The notes beneath the pieces were generated by a model. It saw only the letters and a program-made list of their open reading frames with translations. It did not search any database and was not told the DNA's origin. Position numbers and translations under genes: made by a program. A stretch of DNA of 15,003 bases from Schlegelella_A sp038241255. Lineage in GTDB: Bacteria; Pseudomonadota; Gammaproteobacteria; Burkholderiales; Burkholderiaceae_C. Of the stretch, positions 9,961 through 15,003 are shown in pieces (positions within the stretch are counted from its first letter, which is position 1; each line of letters opens with the position of its first letter). The stretch lies in contig JBBRFW010000082.1 in NCBI GenBank assembly GCA_038241255.1, positions 1 through 15,003 on the forward strand, read 5' to 3'.

Positions 9961-10883
9961 GCACGTCGCCCGCACGCATCACCCTCGCCTACCTGTGCCT
10001 CGCCGCGGCGATGGCGATCGTCGGCGCCTATGTCGGCTTCTCGAAGGCGCTGGTGATCGTCTTTCCGGTCTTCTTGCTCGCCGGCATGCGCTTCGCGATC
10101 GCCGCCGTCGCGATGGCGCCCTGGCTGCGCCGGCCCGTCGGCGAAGCACCGCTTGACGCGCGCAGCCATCGGCTGCTCTTCCTGGAGTCGTTCTTCGGCA
10201 ACTTCCTGTTCTCCATCTGCATGCTGTTCGGGATCCGCCAAAGCTCGGCGCTGGCGGCCGGAGTCGTCATGGCGGCGCTGCCGGCGGTCGTCGCCCTGCT
10301 CTCCTGGTGGCTGCTTCGGGAGCGCGTCGGCGCCCGCGTCGGCGCGGGAATCGCGTGCGCGATCGCCGGCATCGTCCTGGTCGCGTTCGCGCGCGACGCC
10401 GGGGGCGACCTGGCGAGCGGCTCGCCGACCGGCATCGCCCTTCTCGTCGGCGCCGTCACCTGCGAGGCGCTCTACGTCGTCATCGGCAAGAAGCTCTCGG
10501 CATCGATGGGGCCGAAGCGGATCAGTGCCCTCATCAACCTTTGGGGCTTGGCCCTGATGGCGCCGTTTGCGCTCTGGCAGCTGCGCGGCTTCACGCCATC
10601 GTTCATTCCGCAGTCGTCGTGGTGGCTGCTTCTCGCCTACTCGATCGCGGCGAGCGTCGTCACCGTGTGGCTGTGGATGACCGGCCTGAAGCACGTTCCC
10701 GCCTCGTCGGCCGGGATTTTTACAGTGTTCCTGCCGGTGAGCGCGGCCGCCGTCGGCGCGTTCTTCTACGGCGAGGAATTCACCCGGTCTCAGGCCACGG
10801 CGTTCGCGCTAGCGCTCGCGGGCGTTGTGCTTGCCGCCTGGCCGCCGCGGCCGTCGGTCGCGGCGGTTCCGGCCAGCGCCTGA
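9957..10883 (+). CDS. EamA/DMT-family permease
   Basis: Membrane protein of 308 aa with about ten hydrophobic segments in two repeated halves (roughly 8-140 and 155-300), the layout of EamA drug/metabolite transporters. Motif-like features include the conserved end of the first repeat (LLSWWLLRERVGARVG) and the matching end of the second (AFFYGEEFTRSQATAFALAL). Members often export amino acids or other small metabolites. The ATG at 9957 overlaps the upstream permease stop, making it the last gene of the operon. It may export an end product or act in a separate uptake; the sequence does not show the substrate. Its 3' end overlaps dusA, on the other strand, by 94 bp. Confidence 0.88.
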   Translation: MSTSPARITLAYLCLAAAMAIVGAYVGFSKALVIVFPVFLLAGMRFAIAAVAMAPWLRRPVGEAPLDARSHRLLFLESFFGNFLFSICMLFGIRQSSALAAGVVMAALPAVVALLSWWLLRERVGARVGAGIACAIAGIVLVAFARDAGGDLASGSPTGIALLVGAVTCEALYVVIGKKLSASMGPKRISALINLWGLALMAPFALWQLRGFTPSFIPQSSWWLLLAYSIAASVVTVWLWMTGLKHVPASSAGIFTVFLPVSAAAVGAFFYGEEFTRSQATAFALALAGVVLAAWPPRPSVAAVPASA

Positions 10884-11842
10884 CGCGCGAGTCGGGACAC
10901 GCGCGCTGGCGTCTCGCCCTTCAGGCTCGCTTCCGACCACACCTGGCGCCAGCGTCGCGCCCCCGGCTGGCCGTTGCGCAGCCCGAGGATGTGCCGAGAC
11001 GCATGCGACCACGACTCGCCGCTCGCGACCAGACGCGTCATGTAGTCGACCATCGCCTCCTCGACGGCGTCGCGCGACATCGGCGCAACCGGGGCGGCGA
11101 GGAAGCGCGCGTCCCACTGCGCGAGCTCCCAGGGCTGGTGATAGGCGGCGCGGCCGACCATGACGCCGTCGACACCCGCGAGATGCGCCGCAATCTCGTC
11201 GCTGCTGCGCACGCCGCCGTTGAGAACGAAGGCCAGATGCGGGAAGTCATTCTTCAGGGCGACGACGATCTCGTGCCGCAGCGGCGGCAACTCGCGATTC
11301 TCCTTCGGGCTGATGCCGTGCAGCCACGCATTACGCGCGTGGACGATGAAAACGTCGCAACCGCCCTCGGAAACGGTGCCCACGAAATCGCGCACGAAGG
11401 CGTAGCTCTCGGAGCGATCGATGCCGATGCGGTGCTTGACCGTGACCGGGATCGCGACCGCATCGCGCATCGCCCGCACGCAGGCGGCGACGAGCGCCGG
11501 CTCCGCCATCAGGCAGGCGCCGAACGCGCCGCGCTGGACGCGCTCGCTCGGGCAGCCGCAATTGAGGTTGATCTCCGCGTAGCCCCAGCGCTCCCCCATC
11601 CTGGCACAGGCGGCGAGGTCTGCCGGGTCGTTGCCGCCGAGCTGGAGCGCGACGGGATGCTCGATCGCGTCGAAGTCGAGATGTCGCGCCACGTCGCCGT
11701 GCAGCAGCGCGCCGGTCGTGACCATCTCGGTGTAGAGGCGCGCGCGGGTCGTGAGCAGGCGATGGAAGTAGCGGCAATGTCGATCGGTCCAGTCCATCAT
11801 CGGAGCCACGCACAAACGCCACGTTCTAAGTCTTTGTTCCAA
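10790..11842 (-). CDS. dusA: tRNA-dihydrouridine(20/20a) synthase
   Basis: Flavoenzyme that reduces uridines 20 and 20a in the tRNA D-loop to dihydrouridine. From TTG at 11842 the product is 350 aa, close to the family size. CVAPMMDWTDRHCRYF near residues 11-26 is a DusA hallmark, LYTEMVTTGAL follows, NCGCP (94-98) holds the catalytic Cys 97, and VKHRIG plus HARNAWL and NGGVRS mark the FMN/phosphate sites. The start is uncertain: the only in-frame ATG is at 11995, which gives 51 extra unlike residues. TTG at 11842 with AGAAAG upstream gives an N-terminus like E. coli DusA. The last 25 or so residues (Ala/Ser/Thr-rich) lie antisense to the EamA gene. An integrase remnant adjoins the 5' end, where mobile elements commonly insert. 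Confidence 0.93.
   Translation of the reverse strand: MEQRLRTWRLCVAPMMDWTDRHCRYFHRLLTTRARLYTEMVTTGALLHGDVARHLDFDAIEHPVALQLGGNDPADLAACARMGERWGYAEINLNCGCPSERVQRGAFGACLMAEPALVAACVRAMRDAVAIPVTVKHRIGIDRSESYAFVRDFVGTVSEGGCDVFIVHARNAWLHGISPKENRELPPLRHEIVVALKNDFPHLAFVLNGGVRSSDEIAAHLAGVDGVMVGRAAYHQPWELAQWDARFLAAPVAPMSRDAVEEAMVDYMTRLVASGESWSHASRHILGLRNGQPGARRWRQVWSEASLKGETPARVSRLARQALAGTAATDGRGGQAASTTPASASANAVA
10842..10866. terminator. hairpin in the convergent overlap of the EamA gene and dusA
   Basis: A perfect 8-bp GC stem (CCGCCGCG / CGCGGCGG, 9-nt loop) lies inside the 3' ends of both convergent genes. There is no T-run on either side, so a terminator role is doubtful. It is the only strong dyad I see near this convergent junction. 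Confidence 0.2.
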
Positions 11843-11881
11843 AACGACTTTCTGCGTTCGTTTGTAACCAAAAGGGTCTAT

Positions 11882-11922
11882 GTGTGCGATAGATGCACAC
11901 GAAATGCACAGAGCGTGTGCAC
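11882..11922. promoter_or_regulatory. cluster of TGTGCA-type inverted half-sites
   Basis: Between dusA and the integrase remnant lie GTGTGC (11882-11887), GCACAC (11895-11900), TGCACA (11905-11910) and TGTGCA (11916-11921), forming two adjacent dyads. This layout suits recombinase arm sites, an excisionase or a repressor acting at the island end. It may also lie in the promoter of dusA. The repeats are seen directly; the role is inferred. Confidence 0.4.
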
Positions 11923-11950
11923 GCAGAGCGGCGTGAAATTCGGCCCGGCG

Positions 11951-12809
11951 ATGCCTACATTCTCCGTGTTTCCGAGCGGCAAATGGCGTGTGCAAGTGCG
12001 GCGCCGCGGCCTCTTTCGCAACGCGACGTTCGACAAGAAGAGCGAGGGGGGGAATGGGCGGCCATCATCGAGAACCAGGCTACGCACGTCGCGGCCAGCG
12101 GCTTCGCCCCGGTGCCGAAAAATACCACCGTTGCGGACCTGATCGAGAAGTACGTCGAGACGACGAAGGCCGGTGGCAAGACAAAGACGTCGACCCCTCG
12201 AGATGCTCAAACGCGAGATCGGCGCCACGCCGCTCTCCGCCCTCAACGCCGTAACCCTGCGCGACTTCATCGATCGTAGGACGAAGGCAGGCGCCGGCGG
12301 CGTGACGATCGCGGCCGATCTGAGCTTCTTCTCCGCGGTCTTGAAGTGGGCCCGCTACGCGCGGCACCTCGACGTGCCCGAGCAACTGGGGTGGCGGCGC
12401 GGGCCAGTCTCAAGCACCGCGGCATCAGCACGCGCGGCAAGGAACGTGACCGCGAACCGATCGACCCCGAGCTCGAGCTGCTCTACGCTCACTGGCGCGC
12501 AAAACCTCGCCAGCGGATCGACATAGTCACCCTTTGCCAATTCGCCCTCGCTTCCGGCATGCGCCACGACGAGATCTGTCGCTGCAGGTCAACGACATCA
12601 GCCGCGGCGATCGTACCGCGCTGATCCGGGACCGCAAGGACCCGCGCAACAAGGCAGGGAACGACCAGACGGTGCCGCTGCTTCCCGATGCCTGGACCAC
12701 GACGGCGCGCACCACGGTACTTCAGAAGGGCACAGGCGCGCTGATGTGCGTGAAGACGAGATCGCTCCAGCCGTACAGCGCTACCAGCCGGAAGCAAGCA
12801 GCGAGGTAA
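11951..12809 (+). pseudogene. tyrosine recombinase (dusA-associated integrase type), frameshifted and truncated
   Basis: The ATG at 11951 starts MPTFSVFPSGKWRVQVRRRG, an N-terminal arm-binding module as in phage/island integrases. Homology then passes through successive frames: EWAAIIENQATHVAASGFAP and VADLIEKYVETTKAGGKT (from 12052), LEMLKREIGATPLSALNAVT and the core-binding SFFSAVLKWARYARHLDV (from 12197), VAARASLKHRGISTRG and ASGMRHDEICR (from 12391), and LQVNDISRGDR...NKAGNDQTVPLLPDAW (from 12582). The junctions need a lost base near 12047-12051, a gained base near 12194-12197, and lost bases near 12389 and 12580. SGMRHDEICRL carries the first catalytic Arg. The second-half HxxR and nucleophilic Tyr are not visible before the next gene, so the gene is inactive. 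Neighbouring genes are intact, which argues against sequencing error. Confidence 0.8.
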
Positions 12810-13011
12810 ACGCGCAGTTGCCACTCCTCTGGGCTGACGATGTCCCGGGTTTCGGAAGGAGTGGTGGCGGTGTTGATGGTGTGCTCCTCAGGTCCGAGAC
12901 TAGGATGGTGGGCATGCCCAGCGGAGACATGTGCACGCCACCTCGGTCGACGGTGCCGGCCAACTCGCGAAGGGCTGCCTTCTCAGACTTAGACTTAGAG
13001 AACTGCGCCAT
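12781..13011 (-). CDS. doubtful small ORF, unknown
   Basis: The 235 bp between the integrase remnant and the cupin gene contain no recognised gene. On the minus strand an open frame from ATG 13011 begins MAQFSKSKSEKAALRELAG, a lysine-rich start unlike random GC-rich sequence, followed by VDRGGVHMSPLGMPTILVSD and then a proline/serine-rich stretch that looks like non-coding noise. It overlaps the integrase remnant at its end. It could be a truncated small protein directly downstream of the cupin gene. I do not recognise the family and see no strong ribosome site. Confidence 0.2.
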   Translation of the reverse strand: MAQFSKSKSEKAALRELAGTVDRGGVHMSPLGMPTILVSDLRSTPSTPPPLLPKPGTSSAQRSGNCAFTSLLASGW

Positions 13012-13044
13012 GCTCGGCCTGACGCTCAATAGGGGGCCAGGCGT

Positions 13045-13470
13045 TCACCCGGGGGCGGACGGCGCCAGGCCGTACCGGCGCATGACGGCAACCAGCGCTG
13101 CCTTGTCTGGAGCGCCGCCGGCATTTACCACGGCCGCGACGTCTTGAAAGTACTTTGGCCCGATGTCGGGTGCCAAAGTGATGAGTGCTCGGGCTACGCT
13201 ACTAAACGGATTGGAGAAGCCATGAACAGAGCCCTTTGGCGTTCGCATGGTCTGGCCAGGCGTGAGATCTCGAGTTTCCGGACCCACCGTATAGCGCAGC
13301 ATGCCCTCAAGGACGAAAACGATCTCCTCGTTGTTGGTGTGACTGTGGGGAGGTGGCACGTTTGAACCTGGAGGGACCGTCAGTTCGAACATGCCCAAGC
13401 TCTCACTCTGCGAACCGTCGACGAGATAACGGATGCGTAGCTGACCTACATTGACTTCAGTGGTGCTCAT
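13045..13470 (-). CDS. small cupin-domain protein
   Basis: Single-domain cupin of 141 aa, likely cytoplasmic. The first cupin motif is clear: PPHSHTNNEEIVFVLEG (40-56), with metal-ligand His 42 and His 44, a Glu at 48 or 49 and the conserved Gly 56. The second motif, TPKGSVHGFSN (77-87), supplies the fourth ligand, His 83. Such proteins bind Fe, Mn, Zn or Ni and act as dioxygenases, isomerases or sugar/ligand binders; the exact reaction cannot be told. The ATG at 13470 follows AGGA on the minus strand; an ATG further upstream at 13557 adds a non-cupin extension. It is divergent from a VOC gene, and the GC content is lower than in the core genes to the left. Confidence 0.85.
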   Translation of the reverse strand: MSTTEVNVGQLRIRYLVDGSQSESLGMFELTVPPGSNVPPPHSHTNNEEIVFVLEGMLRYTVGPETRDLTPGQTMRTPKGSVHGFSNPFSSVARALITLAPDIGPKYFQDVAAVVNAGGAPDKAALVAVMRRYGLAPSAPG

Positions 13471-13757
13471 AGCGCGATCCTGCTTGAGTTGGAGGATGGA
13501 ACTTGTGTTGCCTCGATGGGAGTCCATTCCATTCGATGTTAGGCACTTCCGCGACACGAAGCACGATAAGCTTCATCGTCGGACTGCCGGTTCAAAGTAA
13601 CTTGCGTCCACTGCAGAATTTCGTCGGTATGCGGCGACAGCGACATGCGGGGACTGGTAAAAATGCGCCCGCACACGAGCTTCGCGCGTAGCCTCAAGGA
13701 CGTGCACTAGCAAGGGTTAGATGACGCCACTAGCAAAAGTTTGATGAACTCAGCACC
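13471..13757. promoter_or_regulatory. divergent control region between the cupin and VOC genes
   Basis: About 290 bp without a convincing gene. It holds an imperfect palindrome, CGATAAGCTTCATCG (13564-13578), and, at its right end, a tandem 20-bp repeat reaching to 10 bp before the VOC start. GC is clearly lower than in the core genes (row 13501-13560 about 52%). No clear -35/-10 pair could be fixed by eye. Confidence 0.45.
13705..13747 (+). repeat. tandem imperfect 20-bp repeat upstream of the VOC gene
   Basis: CACTAGCAAGGGTTAGATGA (13705-13724) and CACTAGCAAAAGTTTGATGA (13728-13747) match at 17 of 20 positions with a 23-bp period. The second copy ends 10 bp before the VOC ATG and occupies where a ribosome site would be. 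Candidate operator iterons for a regulator, or a small duplication. Confidence 0.6.
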
Positions 13758-14165
13758 ATGATCCCCATCCGCGAGATCGACCACCTTGTCCTTCGCGTAG
13801 TCGATTTGGACCGAATGCTTCGCTTCTACTGCGATGCCCTTGGATGTTCTGTGGAGCGTCGTCAAGATGAGATCGGCTTGGTCCAGTTGCGCGCCGGTCG
13901 CTCCATGATTGATCTTGTCCCCGTGGGTGGCAAGCTAGGCAAAGTGGGTGGTGCAGCGCCCGGGGCAGAGGCGCGAAACCTGGATCACTTTTGCCTTCGC
14001 GTTGAGCCCTTTTCTGAAGCCGGCATCCGCAGCCACCTCAAGGCTCACCGCGTTGATGCTAGCCAAGTCGAATCCCGCTACGGCGCCGAAGGAGAGGGCC
14101 CGTCGATGTATCTCACCGACCCCGAGGGCAATGTCGTTGAGCTCAAAGGCCCACCCGCCGGCTAG
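13758..14165 (+). CDS. VOC-family (glyoxalase/bleomycin resistance-type) protein
   Basis: Single protein of 135 aa with two beta-alpha-beta-beta-beta modules. Likely metal ligands are His 9 (IDHLVL), His 77 (LDHFCL) and Glu 128 (NVVELKG), with Asp 52 (MIDLVP) at the fourth position where Glu is more usual. FYCDALG (23-29) and YLTDPEGNVVELKG (118-131) are standard family signatures. Members include glyoxalase I, extradiol dioxygenases and antibiotic-binding proteins, and the substrate is unknown here. No good ribosome site precedes the ATG at 13758; the tandem repeat lies there instead. It is divergent from the cupin gene and 63 bp before the MFS fragment, possibly in one transcript. Confidence 0.85.
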   Translation: MIPIREIDHLVLRVVDLDRMLRFYCDALGCSVERRQDEIGLVQLRAGRSMIDLVPVGGKLGKVGGAAPGAEARNLDHFCLRVEPFSEAGIRSHLKAHRVDASQVESRYGAEGEGPSMYLTDPEGNVVELKGPPAG

Positions 14166-14228
14166 CTGTTTACAGGGAATATCTGGCCCCGAAAAGCTGA
14201 CCCCCAGGAGGTCTATCGTTTTGACCTT

Positions 14229-14834
14229 GTGGCCGGCGTGACGAAGAAGAATCGATCGGGGCACGGGATCTGGAAAGTCGTGGCGTTGCTGTGGCTCGCG
14301 GGCAATGGTCTGCGGCTGACCATTCTGGCCATCCCGCCGGTCATTGCGAGGATCCAGCGCGAGTTCGATCTGAGTGCGACGCAGGTCGGCCTGCTGAGCA
14401 GTATTCCGCCCGCGTTGTTTGCAATCGCGGCGTTGGCTGGGTCGTTGTTGGTAGCTCGACTGGGCCTGCGGGCGGCGCTGGTGGGAGGCTTGGCGTTGGT
14501 AGCCACGGGCTCGGCGTTGCGAGGCTGGAGCACCAGCTATGGCGTACTGCTCGCCACCACCGTCGTGATGTCCATCGGCGTCGCAATTTTGCAGCCGATC
14601 ATGCCCACAACGGTGCGCCAATGGCTGCCACTACGCATCGGCTTGGGCACGGCGGTGTACACCAATGGCTTGCTAATGGGCGAAGTCTTCCCGGTGCTGC
14701 TGACGGTACCGTTCGTGCTGCCGCTACTCCATGAGAGCTGGCGTGCTTCCCTGGTGTTCTGGTCGCTGCCGGTGGCGGTCATCGCATTCGTCGTCTACCT
14801 GGCCGGGCCTCGCCCTGGGGCGATGTCCCACTGA
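14229..14834 (+). pseudogene. CynX/NimT-like MFS transporter, truncated to its N-terminal half
   Basis: 201 aa with about six hydrophobic segments, against about 400 aa and 12 helices for the family. The N-terminal LAGNGLRLTILAIPPVIARI and the loop-2 region DLSATQVGLLSSIPPALFA fit the CynX/NimT (cyanate / 2-nitroimidazole transporter) group; HES-W and WSLPVAVIAFVVYLAGPRPG end helix 6. The frame then runs into AMSH and a stop inside what looks like an IS end. The GTG at 14229 is the start used, although AGGAGG at 14206-14211 is 17 bp away, further than usual, so the start is uncertain. The protein probably cannot transport. The break lies near 14815-14825. Confidence 0.75.
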
Positions 14835-14862
14835 TAGTTGCAACCGGCGGCGGTCAGGGACA
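14824..14862. repeat. inverted repeat at the IS end
   Basis: TGTCCC (14824-14829) and GGGACA (14857-14862) pair, and the stem continues as TGA / TCA across a 2-nt bulge. The repeat lies between the MFS break and the transposase stop, where the terminal region of an IS should be. The true terminal inverted repeat cannot be confirmed because the other IS end is outside the window. Confidence 0.35.
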
Positions 14863-14864
14863 CG

Positions 14865-15003
14865 TTACGCGGCGATCTTGCCCTCGTCAACGCGAGCTTT
14901 GCGGTCAGGCCGACCCAATGCGGTTTTGAGGATCCAGAGGTCCTTGACACCCTGGATCTTGCGGAACGACTTCTGCGCCTCGATGAAGCCCGTGGCGGTC
15001 CAG
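14865..15003 (-). CDS. transposase C-terminal fragment (probably IS256/mutator type), cut by window edge
   Basis: The last 45 codons of a minus-strand frame, ending in TAA at 14865-14867 and open to the window edge. The peptide includes ATGFIEAQKSFRKIQGVKDL and LKTALGRPDRKA. The pattern of a terminal helix with FRxIxGxxDL and a basic tail resembles the C-terminus of IS256-family transposases. The DDE catalytic residues would lie upstream, outside the window. The family is a judgement from a short peptide. It sits directly against the truncated MFS gene, consistent with IS insertion there. Confidence 0.6.
   Translation of the reverse strand, partial: WTATGFIEAQKSFRKIQGVKDLWILKTALGRPDRKARVDEGKIAA

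Larger units (their letters stand above)
11800..15003. mobile_element. decayed dusA-inserted genomic island (left boundary and part of its cargo)
   Basis: From the dusA 5' end to the right edge the content changes from housekeeping operons to accessory genes: a broken tyrosine recombinase, a divergent cupin/VOC pair, half of an MFS transporter and an IS end. One row in this region (13501-13560) is about 52% GC, against about 68% in the operon to the left. Integration into the 5' end of dusA is established for a family of integrases. The left att site should lie around 11780-11842, but the other end is outside the window, so the boundaries are inferred. Confidence 0.55.

Noticed and set aside
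11882..11922. CRISPR repeats
   Set aside because: The repeats are 6-mers in short dyads with no regular spacers; nothing else in the window looks like an array.
10884..11950. Plus-strand continuation of an open frame through dusA
   Set aside because: It is antisense to conserved DusA motifs; only its far end, from 11951, is real, as the first piece of the integrase remnant.
11790..11960. tRNA gene as the integration target
   Set aside because: No cloverleaf or TTCGAATC-type T-loop was visible; dusA itself explains the insertion.
14166..14228. IS end between the VOC and MFS genes
   Set aside because: A short AAAAGCTGACCCCC stretch recalls some IS termini, but there is no matching inverted repeat or transposase nearby.

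Overview
The window is high-GC bacterial DNA: a sampled 60-base row inside the aminotransferase gene is about 68% GC. The gene content (opgGH, a 432-residue isocitrate lyase, a Pot-type polyamine transporter, dusA) suggests a proteobacterium, most likely a betaproteobacterium. That placement is inferred from general protein character, not from a database match.

Left part (1-5400, minus strand): aceA (isocitrate lyase, glyoxylate shunt) is followed by a strong intrinsic-terminator hairpin. After it come opgG and opgH, which overlap as ATGA and make osmoregulated periplasmic glucan. A region of about 300 bp separates aceA from a divergent plus-strand operon. It carries two near-identical TYTCACAATGCRA elements that may control one or both sides.

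Centre (5688-10883, plus strand): five genes are packed with overlaps or almost no gaps. They are a class III omega-amino acid:pyruvate aminotransferase, a PotG/PotA-like ATPase, PotH-like and PotI-like permeases, and an EamA/DMT exporter-type permease. This looks like a polyamine or omega-amino-acid uptake and catabolism operon, but no periplasmic binding protein is present. dusA (tRNA-dihydrouridine synthase) is convergent with it and overlaps the last gene by 94 bp.

Right part (about 11800-15003): an accessory region starts at the 5' end of dusA, a known integration hotspot. It holds a tyrosine recombinase remnant of the dusA-associated type with four frameshifts and no visible C-terminal catalytic half. 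Next come a divergent cupin / VOC-glyoxalase pair of lower GC (one row about 52%), a tandem 20-bp repeat just before the VOC gene, and a CynX/NimT-like MFS transporter cut to its first half. The 3' end of a transposase, probably IS256/mutator type, runs in from the right edge. This is best read as a decayed, immobilised genomic island that has also taken an IS. No CRISPR array, rRNA or tRNA was found, and I saw no clear new defence or biosynthetic system.
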